Below, piece after piece: positions 25,346 to 33,883 of a stretch of 64,000 nucleotides of DNA. Within the stretch, counting starts at the first letter, position 1. Every line of letters starts with the position of its first letter. Origin of the DNA: Bdellovibrio bacteriovorus (GTDB lineage: Bacteria > Bdellovibrionota > Bdellovibrionia > Bdellovibrionales > Bdellovibrionaceae); assembly GCF_025558485.1 (NCBI RefSeq), contig NZ_CP102930.1, positions 682,001 to 746,000 of the forward strand. The letters run 5' to 3'. The notes beneath the pieces were generated by a model. That model saw nothing but the letters and a program-made list of their open reading frames with translations. It was not told where the DNA came from and ran no database searches. The position numbers were made by a program, and so were the translations under genes.

Positions 25346-26008
25346 ATGGTCAGCCTGCCAGCAGTTCTAGCTATCGACGACGATCCTCGCTTTCTTCAAT
25401 CCATGAAGACGGCCCTTTCCAGTCGCTATGCCGTTCATCTTGCCCAGAATAGTTCCAGCGCCGCCGAGGTTATGGCTCAGAATCCCCCAAAGGTTATTCT
25501 GCTGGATTTCGATTTGGGTTCTGAAAATGGTCACGACCTTCTAAAGTCTTTAAATACAAACCCCTCAAGACCGCCGGTGATTGTGATCTCTGGAAAAGTG
25601 GACCTGAAAATGGCCGTGGGGTTTTTGAATCTTCAGATTTTCGGCTTTCTGGAAAAGCCCATTCTGCTGGCAGACTTGCAGACCCTGCTGGATCAGGCCA
25701 TCAACAATGGCACGCAAAGCGAGATCATTAAGGACTCTGACTTCGAAATGAATCTGGCCACAAGAACTGTCTTTTATCAGGGGCAAGAGATCTATCTTAC
25801 ACAAACCCAGATAGATATTATCAGTCTGTTGGTCAGCAAAAAAGGCACGATCATCACGCGCGATGAACTGACTGAAAAGATCTGGGGCAAAAGCCACATC
25901 AGCCGCAATGCTCTGGATACACACCTTTTAAATATCAAAAAGAAGCTTCCTCCCATCAAAGCAGGACTTCGGGTCATCCACGGTCGCGGCTATTGCTATG
26001 AAGATTAA
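25346..26008 (+). CDS. OmpR-like response regulator 1
   Basis: About 220 residues: a receiver domain with AIDDD acidic pocket, phosphoacceptor Asp54 in LLDFDLG, Ser in VIVISG and Lys in LEKP; then a winged-helix output domain (ITRDELTEKIWGKSHISRNALDTHLLNIKKKL). The ATG at 25346 is chosen, with a TTG nine bases upstream as alternative; no strong SD is seen. It overlaps the kinase gene by 11 bases, so the two form a classic two-component pair. Output is probably DNA binding as a dimer. Confidence 0.88.
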   Translation: MVSLPAVLAIDDDPRFLQSMKTALSSRYAVHLAQNSSSAAEVMAQNPPKVILLDFDLGSENGHDLLKSLNTNPSRPPVIVISGKVDLKMAVGFLNLQIFGFLEKPILLADLQTLLDQAINNGTQSEIIKDSDFEMNLATRTVFYQGQEIYLTQTQIDIISLLVSKKGTIITRDELTEKIWGKSHISRNALDTHLLNIKKKLPPIKAGLRVIHGRGYCYED

Positions 26009-27134
26009 AGCCAATATCTATCCTGTTGCCGTCGCCTTGTTGCTGGCGATTTTTTCATTTGCCTCTTTGCCTGACATTCATCGTGTTGCAGAAAACCTAC
26101 AAATATATTTTGTCATAGCCAAAGTTCTTTCCGGAGTTTTCGCCAGCGGATTGGCCTTTTACTTCTACAAAGAGGACCATCCACTGCACGATGGACCGCG
26201 AGCTCTTTTGTTTGCCACCTGTATCTTCTATTGCGTCAGTCTGGTGTGGATGCTTCCTCTGTATGAAGCCGCGTATCTGGAATGTGCTGTGGGCTGCGCG
26301 TTTATAAAAACAAAAAGAAAATGGTTCTTTCCTCTTTTCTTCGGCGCAGGAGGCTTCGGGATTATTCTTAGTTACTGGTTGCAGGAACAGTGGCAATGGA
26401 AGATTCCGGCCATCACGCGGCAGGACTGGGTTCTGGTTATCGTTATCTGCTTTATTCTTTCCTGGTTTATTCAAAGATATGCTATCGACAACAGCCGCAG
26501 GGAAAAAGAACGCCTGCTGCGCCTGAGCCGTATTGGACACGAAACCAACCGTCTGCTTCACGATGTTAAGGGCATGATCTCCTCACCCCTGATTGCGGTG
26601 GAAGCGATGAGTGCCGCCGAATCACACTGGACCGTTGACGACTATCAGAGACAGCTTAAATCCTTAAACTCAGAAATGAAGCACATTCGTGACATGCTTC
26701 ATTCTATCAACAAGATGACCCGATCCCAAAGAACCCGCAGTGCCATCTGCATACGCGAAGTCTTTACAAGCTGCCTGCAAATTCTGGAGCGTCGCCTGCA
26801 CAATGCGCAAATCTCCCTGCCCACCCAGCATATCGTTCACACAGATGCGGATGTTTTGCGCTCTGCACTTTTTAATCTGATGCTAAATACCGTGGAAGCT
26901 TTTGAAAGAAACAAAACCTCTCAGCCTTCCATCACGGCCATCTGGGACAAAAGCACTTTGATTTACTCAGACAATGCCGGATCTTACAATTCGACCTCTG
27001 GACAAGCCGAAGGTAACTCTGGTGTGGGAATGGAAATTCTGAAGTCTGATCTTGAAAGTTTGGGGATCGCAGCCAAAATCAAACTGCGACCTTCCGGAAT
27101 TGAAGTTCGTATGAAGTTCCCGCAGAACGCCTAG
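25998..27134 (+). CDS. Membrane histidine kinase
   Basis: The 378-residue protein has five to six hydrophobic segments in its first 150 residues with little periplasmic loop, so it probably senses membrane or intramembrane signals. A cytoplasmic kinase part follows: H-box HDVKGMISSPL, N-box NLMLNTVEAF, degenerate G1 (SDNAG) and G2 GVGMEIL. It overlaps response regulator 1 and is convergent with a second, similar regulator whose stop overlaps its stop by four bases. One kinase may thus serve two regulators. Confidence 0.85.
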   Translation: MKIKANIYPVAVALLLAIFSFASLPDIHRVAENLQIYFVIAKVLSGVFASGLAFYFYKEDHPLHDGPRALLFATCIFYCVSLVWMLPLYEAAYLECAVGCAFIKTKRKWFFPLFFGAGGFGIILSYWLQEQWQWKIPAITRQDWVLVIVICFILSWFIQRYAIDNSRREKERLLRLSRIGHETNRLLHDVKGMISSPLIAVEAMSAAESHWTVDDYQRQLKSLNSEMKHIRDMLHSINKMTRSQRTRSAICIREVFTSCLQILERRLHNAQISLPTQHIVHTDADVLRSALFNLMLNTVEAFERNKTSQPSITAIWDKSTLIYSDNAGSYNSTSGQAEGNSGVGMEILKSDLESLGIAAKIKLRPSGIEVRMKFPQNA

Positions 27135-27763
27135 ATATTCAGGATATAGCCGGAACCATGAACAGAGGACAGATGATCCTTTAGCTCCGGAATTTTTCGT
27201 TTAAGATTATACAGGTGTGTATCCAAAGAGTTCTTCGCCACGTGACGGCCTCCCCAGATGTTCTTTTCCAGTTCTTCACGGGTGATCAACTGGCGTGACT
27301 TGGCATAAAGAGTTTCAAGGATAATGTATTCCACTCGAGTCAACGGACAGGAACGCCCTTTAAAGCTGGCGCTGCGGTTCACCTGATTCAAAATCAAAGA
27401 TGAACTGAACCAATCAATGGCCTGCAAGCGACTGTTCAATTCCTCTTCCATGATTGGCTTTTCGATAAATCCGCTAACACCATAGTTAACGGCATTGATC
27501 GCCATTTCCTTACTGGAGTGTCCCGTCACAATAATAATATGAGAACGCGGATGAGAGCTGCGAATCGCCGGAATTAAATCAAAGCAAGTTTTACCATTCA
27601 GATTGTGATCCAGGAAGAACAGATCCCATGGGCCTTCCGCAATAGATTTCAGAGCCTCCTCATAGGAGTGCACATACTGGATTTCGCCAATATGACTGAA
27701 CTTCGCTTGGAAAAGCAGGGCGAAATCCTTGTTGTCATCAACAAGAAGTACTTTCTTCTTCAT
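27131..27763 (-). CDS. OmpR-like response regulator 2
   Basis: AAGGAG precedes the ATG. The 210-residue protein has a receiver (LLVDDN acidic pair, Asp in LFFLDHNL, Thr in IIVTGH, Lys in IEKP) and an output winged helix (ITREELEKNIWGGRHVAKNSLDTHLYNLKRKI). The end closely resembles that of regulator 1, including DELT/EELE, WG, SLDTHL and GSGY/GRGY. It is convergent with the kinase gene with a four-base overlap. Its partner may be the same kinase. A promoter should lie in 27764-28028. Confidence 0.88.
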   Translation of the reverse strand: MKKKVLLVDDNKDFALLFQAKFSHIGEIQYVHSYEEALKSIAEGPWDLFFLDHNLNGKTCFDLIPAIRSSHPRSHIIIVTGHSSKEMAINAVNYGVSGFIEKPIMEEELNSRLQAIDWFSSSLILNQVNRSASFKGRSCPLTRVEYIILETLYAKSRQLITREELEKNIWGGRHVAKNSLDTHLYNLKRKIPELKDHLSSVHGSGYILNI

Positions 27764-27965
27764 GGCTCCTTCTTACGTTCTATATTACCACTAAGAATTG
27801 AATCGGTTGCTCTGTTAAAGCAGTGTTAAAAACTAAACTAACATCAACTTAGTAAGCAGACATTAGAAGAGTTTTATTCATACTTTGAATTGAGTATTTC
27901 TTGAGTTTTCCAGAAAGAATCTGAAACTGCTATCGCCCATATGGATGACCATGAATATGGGGTTT

Positions 27966-27999
27966 AAAAAACCCCACAGCTTTTTACAGCTGTGGGGTT
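27966..27999 (-). terminator. Intrinsic terminator of the Gly-rich lipoprotein gene
   Basis: Eleven-base perfect stem (27970-27980 with 27989-27999); the A tract at 27966-27970 is the minus-strand T tract. It ends the gene that stops at 28029. Confidence 0.88.
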
Positions 28000-28028
28000 C
28001 GATTGCAAAACTTGAACGCCTAGGGATG

Positions 28029-28949
28029 CTAATTCAGGCGTACAAGTGTACTCGTCACTTCATCACCGTTGAAATATGCTTTCATTGTCGAGCAAGCATA
28101 CTCATAACGGATTTCATTGTTGGAACCGTCGATATAACTGATGCTGCCTTCACTCCAATAGCGAGAGCAGGAACTGTCATACTTCAGGTTCTTGGATTTC
28201 AGAGCAAACACGACTTTTACTTCAGTTTGCTTGCCTTGATTGTCAGGCTCCATCACACCGGAAACACCAAAGAAACCATCAAACTTTGCGCTGCCCTTTT
28301 GATAAGGCTGACTCATGTCCTCTGGAGTATAAGTGTTGTCCCATTGGGTCTGCCACTTCCATTTCCAATCGAAAGACACTGGCGTCTTTGCGTGTCCAAC
28401 AACAGTCCCGGTGTAAGCGGAAGAATAACCCATAGAACTGGATGTGCTCTTCACCTCAAAATAACCATCGTAAATATCGGTGAACTCTTCGTGAGGAGCA
28501 ATGTAGGCATTCGAAAAATCAAAGTCGTAACGGTATCCACCGCCCCAACCTTTATTTTCAGCGCCAACAGAATCCATGAAGTCCACGATCTTATAGCTAC
28601 CCTGTCTTTTTGCAAATCCGCCGCCTTCAGTGGAAACCCGATCACAGCTGTATTTAACTTCCAAAGACAAAGGAATGCCGTCACCATCCGCATCCACAGT
28701 CGGATCCGGATTTTTTGTCGTGCAAGAATCAAAGATCCCCACAAAGCCGGCAGGCATTACCACCGGACTGACTGCATTTCCTGATGGCACCAGACTTTGC
28801 ATCGCCGTGGTCACCCCTTGAGTTCCGAAGATCGCTGTCGCCTGCGCCAGACTTACGCTGCCACCGGCTGCCGTCAAAGCACCGCCGCCACCACCGCATC
28901 CATTAAGCAGCAGGCCCAAGCCTGCCACCGCGAAAATACTTTTATTCAT
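28029..28949 (-). CDS. Lipoprotein with Gly5 linker and calcium-type motif
   Basis: The 306-residue protein has a lipoprotein signal (GLGLLLNGC) with Cys18 followed by five Gly, then a Thr/Ala/Ser linker. A DADGDGIP stretch near residue 87 resembles a calcium-binding thrombospondin-type-3 loop. The rest looks beta-rich and aromatic (FDWKWKWQTQWDN; four Cys, SSCSRYW and YACSTM). It is likely anchored in the outer membrane facing out or in. It precedes a beta-barrel gene on the same strand (stop-to-start gap 36 bases on the other side). Function unknown. Confidence 0.78.
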   Translation of the reverse strand: MNKSIFAVAGLGLLLNGCGGGGGALTAAGGSVSLAQATAIFGTQGVTTAMQSLVPSGNAVSPVVMPAGFVGIFDSCTTKNPDPTVDADGDGIPLSLEVKYSCDRVSTEGGGFAKRQGSYKIVDFMDSVGAENKGWGGGYRYDFDFSNAYIAPHEEFTDIYDGYFEVKSTSSSMGYSSAYTGTVVGHAKTPVSFDWKWKWQTQWDNTYTPEDMSQPYQKGSAKFDGFFGVSGVMEPDNQGKQTEVKVVFALKSKNLKYDSSCSRYWSEGSISYIDGSNNEIRYEYACSTMKAYFNGDEVTSTLVRLN

Positions 28950-28984
28950 ACTTAACCCCTTTCCTGAGTTTTAGATCCCAGAAA

Positions 28985-30001
28985 TTAGAAGTTGTAAGTG
29001 ATGGAAGCTTGAGTCAGAACGTCGTTACCATTGATTTGTCCAGTTGTGGAACCAGCTACAACACCATCAAGAGCGAAGTTGTTGTATTTCAAACCAATGC
29101 CCGCAGCCACAGTTGTGTCGTTTTTATTTGTGATAGTCTCGTCAGCAGGAGCTGTTTGATTTTTATCCTGCACACTGCTCAACAAGAAGCTTTGAGACAC
29201 GGATGCGCGAACCACCGCCCATGAATTCAGCTCTGCCTCAACACCCGCGAAGATTGGCAGGTTCATCGCTGTGATGTCCTTGCCGATTTCACGTTTTGCG
29301 TAAGACAAAGAAGCACCATAGTAAACATTTTTGATTTTGCGGCTTAGGATACCAACTTCCGCACCAATGTCTTTTACATCAGTATCACCGGCAGTTGCTT
29401 CGTATTTACCTGCGCCCCAGTTCAATTTACTGAAGAAGTAGTTTGTGCCCATCTCTTGTTCAAAGTTCAAAGTGATGTAAGGAGCACCCACAGTTTTATC
29501 AGTGCCTGTTTCTGTAACGGCAATAGCTTCAACCGTACCTGAGAACTCCATGCCATCACGGTCGATACCATAGCGAAGCGCCAGATACTGTTCTTTTGTA
29601 TCTGTGGTTTTGTCTTCAGAATTGGACAAAGCAACAGAAGCACCCCAACCATCTTTTGCGTAGAAAATTTCCACTGGATTGTTTTGACCTTCAGCTGCCG
29701 TCGCACCAGCACGCAGACTTTGCTGGATCGGGCTCAAGTGGCCAACATAAACACCCATGTTTGCACCGAACTCATCAGTGAACAGGCCACCTTCTGCTTT
29801 TGGTGCAGAAGTGTTTGCGGAACCACCCAGTTCCAATGTCAGGTATTTACCCAATGAGTTTACGTGGGCTGGATTCTCGAATACTGTTTGAGAATCTTTC
29901 AAGAACTCTGCCTTCTGCAAAGCTTGAACGCGGGCTTTAGAAGCCATCGCTGGAGTTGCTGCAACTAAAGACAGTGCGGAGACAAGAACAAACTTTTTCA
30001 T
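28985..30001 (-). CDS. Outer-membrane beta-barrel protein A (Omp paralogue)
   Basis: The 338-residue protein has a signal peptide (ends AMA|SKARVQAL) and alternating amphipathic strands to a terminal Phe (ASITYNF), the BAM insertion signal. The mature start SKARVQALQKAEF and the pattern LELGGSANTSAPKAEGGLF recur in the gene at 32292-33380 (SKARVEALNNSRH; IEWGGTGDAAAPHAEGGF), so the two are tandem paralogues. It is probably a general porin-like barrel of a Bdellovibrio-specific family. The gap between the two holds a toxin-antitoxin remnant island. Confidence 0.85.
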   Translation of the reverse strand: MKKFVLVSALSLVAATPAMASKARVQALQKAEFLKDSQTVFENPAHVNSLGKYLTLELGGSANTSAPKAEGGLFTDEFGANMGVYVGHLSPIQQSLRAGATAAEGQNNPVEIFYAKDGWGASVALSNSEDKTTDTKEQYLALRYGIDRDGMEFSGTVEAIAVTETGTDKTVGAPYITLNFEQEMGTNYFFSKLNWGAGKYEATAGDTDVKDIGAEVGILSRKIKNVYYGASLSYAKREIGKDITAMNLPIFAGVEAELNSWAVVRASVSQSFLLSSVQDKNQTAPADETITNKNDTTVAAGIGLKYNNFALDGVVAGSTTGQINGNDVLTQASITYNF

Positions 30002-30358
30002 TAATTGAACCTCATGTTGTTGTTATGAAATGTTTTGCTTATGCACAAAAACTTCAGCAAACGTGCATCAACATGGTCAAATAATTTTGCTTTTTACCTC
30101 TACTCACATGACTCACGCGCAAACTTTGTGTACGCGATTTGCTGTTAACATCACTCTGAAATCCGCACCCAGAGCCAATTTTAAAGAGGTGATTTAAAAA
30201 ATAGTTTTCGAAAAACATGTCCTCGATATATTTTCAAATCCCCCCTGTTTCGGGGATGCAAATATTTTTTAGAAATGCTTCTTCTTAAATTCTTATCTCA
30301 GAATTTTTTACACATTCCGACTTTCGGACTTCGATTCATCCTAATTTCAGACACTTAA
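30002..30358. other. AT-rich intergenic stretch upstream of Omp A
   Basis: No coding frame is convincing. It holds the minus-strand promoter region of Omp A and a small ATCCCC/GGGGAT hairpin (about 30238-30257). Confidence 0.5.
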
Positions 30359-30619
30359 ATCTCGAACCACACCGACATTAATTTTGCACGCGAGTTTTTA
30401 CTTACAGCGATTGAAGAGGATATTTCAATTCAAGCGGCTTTAGGGAAAGTCATACGTGCTTACGGGGTAAAAGAGTTCTCAAAAAAGGTTCGCATGCCCA
30501 GTTCTAACATCCTGAGAGCCATCAACCCAAAATCAAACCCTACACTCGAAACAATTAACAAGCTTCTAATGCCTTTTAAGCTGCGACTGAGCTTTAGGCC
30601 CATCAAGAAATCTGCCTAA
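30359..30619 (+). pseudogene. HigA-like (COG3636-type) antitoxin, no normal start codon
   Basis: In this frame there is an open stretch from 30359 to TAA 30617-30619 with the strong antitoxin pattern: NFAREFLLTAIEEDISIQ, then ALGKVIRAYGVKEFSKKV, SSNILRAINPKSNPTLETI and LLMPFKLRLSF, the HTH antidote family. No ATG, GTG or TTG opens the N-terminal part; the first ATG is deep in the HTH. Only ATC (30359) or ATT (30377) could start it, without an SD. No toxin gene is found upstream, where it usually sits. A perfect hairpin terminator follows four bases after the stop. Likely a truncated or decayed antitoxin. Confidence 0.7.
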
Positions 30620-30622
30620 TTA

Positions 30623-30652
30623 GTCAAAAGCCCGGAACTCCGGGCTTTTGAC
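30623..30652. terminator. Strong bidirectional hairpin after the antitoxin remnant
   Basis: Thirteen-base perfect stem (30623-30635 with 30640-30652) around AACT, ending in CTTTTGAC. The T-rich arm supports termination on both strands. Confidence 0.75.
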
Positions 30653-30824
30653 TTTCTCTGTCCAGCCAATCCGAATTACGTCCCCGAGTCTTTGCCAGCT
30701 AAAACCCAACCAAACCACATAAAGTCATATCTTTTGCACCTTTCTTTTTACTCAGTGTTTTTAAGTATTTACATATGTATTTATATTTGTATTTACATTT
30801 TTTCAGAATTGGAATAGCTTTAAC

Positions 30825-31105
30825 ATGAGATTCGAACTGGAAATCGACGAGGCAAACAGGCTAAACATGGCCTTTCAGCTAAAGATATTGAGCGCTTTTT
30901 CAAGGGCCAACCAGCTTATACAAACGACGACAAACACTCTGAGATAGAGCCTCGCTTCATCGCCTTTGGACAACTGGATTCCCGCTTTATCTTTGTGGCC
31001 TTTACCGTCAGAGCCACCAACGGCAAGCTTCTGATCAGGCCGATTTCAGCCCGATATGCTCGAGAAAATGAAATAAGGAAACTCTATGAAAAAACCTTCA
31101 AGTAA
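30825..31105 (+). pseudogene. BrnT-type toxin, frameshifted near its start
   Basis: From 30863 to TAA 31103-31105 an 80-codon frame matches BrnT: KHGLSAKDIERFFKGQ, HSEIEPRFIAFGQ, FVAFTVR and ISARYARENEIRKLYEK. In that frame there is no start codon; it is stopped at 30821. A good start, MRFE, is in another frame at 30825. The family has FEWDxGN before KHG; the sequence jumps from F-E to T-G-N, which fits a seven-base deletion near 30835. The toxin is thus probably dead, or needs frameshifting. It overlaps the antitoxin gene by 20 bases, as usual in this module. Confidence 0.75.
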
Positions 31106-31349
31106 AAAAAGTAAAAGCCAACAAGATCCCCTGGACCGAGATCTTTCATCCCTGATTGAAAATGGGAAGTGGAAGTCATTTGCGGATATCTATGATCTGG
31201 AGATTAAGAAGAAGGATACGACCATTACTTTAAGAGTTCCTGCGGATCTTCTAGCCGAACTCAAGAAGATAGCAAATAAGGATAAGACTGATTACCAGAA
31301 GCTTATTAGAAAGGCCCTGATCGAGCTTGTGATTAAGAGAGCCTCATAG
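31086..31349 (+). CDS. BrnA-type antitoxin
   Basis: The 87-residue protein has a Lys/Ser-rich start, FADIYDLEIKKKDTTITLRVPADLLAELKKIANK and DYQKLIRKALIELVIKRAS, the ribbon-helix-helix pattern of BrnA/CopG-like antitoxins. AAGGAAACTCT before ATG gives a moderate SD. In brnTA modules BrnA binds and neutralises BrnT and represses the promoter. Here the antitoxin is intact and the toxin is frameshifted. Confidence 0.85.
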   Translation: MKKPSSKKSKSQQDPLDRDLSSLIENGKWKSFADIYDLEIKKKDTTITLRVPADLLAELKKIANKDKTDYQKLIRKALIELVIKRAS

Positions 31350-31538
31350 ATGGCTGCGACTTTCCAACAGGAATGGATACAGGCTCCTGAGTCAGAACAA
31401 ACTCCAATTTGGTCAAAAATAGGTATTGTTTTTTACTATTTTTGGTCAAAAATATGGGTAGTTATAGCCATATTTTCACTCATGACTGCCCGATATTTAC
31501 CAGGAAGAGACTCCGGAAGAACTTACGAGAAAGAGTAA
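31350..31538 (+). CDS. Small possible membrane protein after BrnA (doubtful)
   Basis: An ATG directly after the BrnA stop opens 62 codons with a hydrophobic segment (IWVVIAIFSLMTARYL). Nothing supports it beyond coupling to BrnA; the region also carries two TTGGTCAAAAAT repeats. It may be a chance frame in the island. Confidence 0.25.
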   Translation: MAATFQQEWIQAPESEQTPIWSKIGIVFYYFWSKIWVVIAIFSLMTARYLPGRDSGRTYEKE

Positions 31539-31573
31539 GCCCCATCTTATGGATGAGGCTTATTTTAAAAGCA

Positions 31574-32083
31574 CTAACCAGCTTTTGCGTATTCTGGAGT
31601 CGCATGATTTTGTACATGCTTTTCAATCAAATCCAAAATGGCGTGACCCGCTTTTTCATCAATATTTTGCCCTTCAATGACACTTCTTTGAAAGGCAAAG
31701 GGGAAGGCTTCGCCAGAAGTGGCCCGCACACCGAACTCCAGGCGCTTATTCCAAAAGTAATACAGAGGTCCGGCAATCAATCCCAGTCCGAAGAATGGCA
31801 ACAATACCATCCCGATAACCAGAGCTTCTTGCCATGGGCGGGTATAACCAAAATACCCCGTTGCGACCTTCGTCAACGGAACTACAACACGCTTTGTACC
31901 ACTCCAAGACGATGCCGTATAAGTCACCTTGCCATGGTCTAGCGTGAATTTCACTGTCGGATCCATACCAACCAGACTTAGTAAAAAGCCAATAAGCCCC
32001 GCCTGACGGCCCTGGATTGAAATATAAGACTCGGTCGGTGCTGGTGTGTTGTTTGTTTTCCAGCTTTTAATTACCAAAGCCAT
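31574..32083 (-). CDS. Hypothetical protein with two membrane segments
   Basis: The 169-residue protein has a soluble N-terminal part with PH-like strands (VKFTLDHGKVTYTASS, KRVVVPLTKVATGYFGYT) followed by a hairpin of two hydrophobic segments (LVIGMVLLPFFGLGLIAGPLYYFW) and a soluble helical tail. This resembles small bPH-domain or DUF-type membrane proteins, but the family is not certain. It is a single gene between BrnA and the Omp B gene, on the minus strand. Confidence 0.7.
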   Translation of the reverse strand: MALVIKSWKTNNTPAPTESYISIQGRQAGLIGFLLSLVGMDPTVKFTLDHGKVTYTASSWSGTKRVVVPLTKVATGYFGYTRPWQEALVIGMVLLPFFGLGLIAGPLYYFWNKRLEFGVRATSGEAFPFAFQRSVIEGQNIDEKAGHAILDLIEKHVQNHATPEYAKAG

Positions 32084-32235
32084 CTGATGCCTCCAATTTG
32101 TTGTTGGAGGCGTTTCGGAGTATGCGAGGAGAACTTTATAAAAAGCTCGTTCAAGAATTATTCAACTCCAATAGAGCGGGATAGGTGCGTCCCTAAAAGA
32201 CACAAAAGCTTAAGACCTAAATGACGACTTAAAAA

Positions 32236-32265
32236 TAAAAAAAGCCCAGGGGTTACCTGGGCTTT
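32236..32265 (-). terminator. Intrinsic terminator of Omp B
   Basis: Stem AAAGCCCAGG/CCTGGGCTTT (32241-32250 with 32256-32265), five-base loop; the A tract at 32236-32243 is the minus-strand T tract. It ends the gene that stops at 32292. Confidence 0.88.
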
Positions 32266-32291
32266 CTCTTCTCAACTTTTAAGACTAGGTC

Positions 32292-33380
32292 TTAGAAAGT
32301 GTAAGTGTAAGCAACTTGAGAGAAGAAGTTGTTAGAGTTGATAGTGCCACCAACTGTATCAGAGAATGTAGCATCGATCATGCTCTTACCGAATTTGATA
32401 CCTGCGCCAGCAGCCATCTTAGTGGAGTCAAGATCTTCTTTATCGCCATCTGTAGCAGGAGTGCCAGAGATGTCTTTAGTTTCATTCAGGATCACGTTTT
32501 GAGCAACGGATGCACGAAGAACCAACCAAGAAGCTGCGTTAGCTTCAACACCCATGTAAACTGGCAAAGTCATAGACTCAGTAGTGTCTTTAGTTTTAGA
32601 AGAAGCCAACTCTACACCGTAGAAGAAGTTACCTTCGTCAGTTTTAACCAAAGTGTTTACCATACCAAGTTTGTATGAAGTTTTTTCAACAGTTACATCG
32701 TTTACTGGAGCTGGGAAAGAACCTTCAACTTTTACAGTTTTGAAGTTACCGTAAACTTCCATTTCTGGAGATACATGGTAACCAACAGTCAAAGATGTCA
32801 AAGCTTTAGACTCAACAGTTGCTGTATTTGTACCGTCGTTCAATTCAGACTTCGCGCCCAAACCTTGAACCAACTCAACATCCCAAGCACCATTAGTCGC
32901 GCCAACCGCTAGACCTGCAGAGTTAGCTTTTGTGCCAGCGCCATCATCTTTACCGTTGCTGTACTTAACAGTGATACCGTAAGTCCAGTCAGCCATTTTA
33001 GATGCATAGAACAAGTTCAAACCATTTTGTTCAAGCATGAATGTACCAGTCATACCAGCAGTTGCGACCAGAGTATTACCTTTAGCAACGGCCTCAGAGA
33101 AGTCAGCAGAACGACGACCGAAGTAAACACCGAATGCAGAATCATCACCGTGGCGTTTTACGAAACCACCTTCAGCGTGCGGAGCTGCCGCATCACCAGT
33201 ACCACCCCACTCGATAGTTGCTTGCTCAGAAAGAGCCAAGAACTGGTAAGGTCTGTCAAATGCGCTTTGGAAATCCAAAACGTGACGAGAGTTATTCAAA
33301 GCCTCAACGCGTGCTTTAGAAGCCATTGCTGCTGGAGCTGCTGCCATAGTCAAAGCTGCTGCTACTAGAATCTTTTTCAT
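32292..33380 (-). CDS. Outer-membrane beta-barrel protein B (major Omp-like paralogue)
   Basis: The ATG at 33378-33380 follows GAAAGGATGCAAC and opens a signal peptide (MKKILVAAALTMAAAPAAMA); an earlier in-frame start lacks these. The 362-residue protein has a mature SKARVEALNNSRH start like Omp A, alternating beta strands and a terminal VAYTYTF with Phe. Codon use is strongly biased to frequent codons (GTT, GCT, AAA, TCA rich), which suits a highly expressed porin. It pairs with Omp A as a tandem duplicate. In Bdellovibrio such a family includes the major outer-membrane protein; that match is recall, not tested. Confidence 0.85.
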   Translation of the reverse strand: MKKILVAAALTMAAAPAAMASKARVEALNNSRHVLDFQSAFDRPYQFLALSEQATIEWGGTGDAAAPHAEGGFVKRHGDDSAFGVYFGRRSADFSEAVAKGNTLVATAGMTGTFMLEQNGLNLFYASKMADWTYGITVKYSNGKDDGAGTKANSAGLAVGATNGAWDVELVQGLGAKSELNDGTNTATVESKALTSLTVGYHVSPEMEVYGNFKTVKVEGSFPAPVNDVTVEKTSYKLGMVNTLVKTDEGNFFYGVELASSKTKDTTESMTLPVYMGVEANAASWLVLRASVAQNVILNETKDISGTPATDGDKEDLDSTKMAAGAGIKFGKSMIDATFSDTVGGTINSNNFFSQVAYTYTF

Positions 33381-33883
33381 TGTTGCATCCTTTCGTTTCG
33401 TTGCAATCGTATGATTTTCTTTTAAATCCATTAAAAGTTTTAATCGAGTACACAAAAAATGCTAATGAGGACCTAGCCCAAGATCAACAACAAAAATTTT
33501 CGGTACGTTTTCATTGCGCCTAAAACTTCATCAACGCGATTCACCTTGTGCCCTTCAGAACACATCTTTTTGTGACTAAACCCCTGTGCGGGGGAATTCA
33601 ATTTTTTAGAACAATTATTCCACTCAAACTCGCGCCAGCAGCGGGTTTGAAGGAAACTTCTTAAAGAGCAATTTCTGAAGGTCGCCAAAGGTCCGGTGGA
33701 CAATAAAACACTGTTTGCGGCCCAAAAAAGATTCAAGAAACGACAATTGACGCGAAATTTCAAAATCTCCATGCCACGCTAGATCAAGGTCCAGCTTTAC
33801 GATGTTTTTACGTTACACAACTGGACCTTGGTCTTACCATCTTTTGGTACCCAAAACATTCACACTATATATAAGGAGCTACT
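33381..33883. other. 503-base promoter region between Omp B and BBP2-type porin
   Basis: This divergent region must drive Omp B leftwards and the BBP2-type porin rightwards. It holds one clear dyad (33785-33830). A 99-codon minus-strand frame (33473-33772) has unnatural composition and is rejected. Nothing else is seen. Confidence 0.6.
33785..33830. promoter_or_regulatory. Ten-base inverted repeat upstream of the porin
   Basis: CAAGGTCCAG (33785-33794) and CTGGACCTTG (33821-33830) are perfect reverse complements with 26 bases between; a further G-T pair extends them. It is 54 bases before the porin start and may be an operator or leader hairpin. Confidence 0.55.

Noticed and set aside
27945..28784. 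279-codon plus-strand frame
   Set aside because: Antisense to the Gly-rich lipoprotein; no family sense and crosses its terminator.
33473..33772. 99-codon minus-strand frame in the porin promoter region
   Set aside because: Odd composition (Cys, Trp, Arg rich), no SD, no domain; non-coding region more likely.
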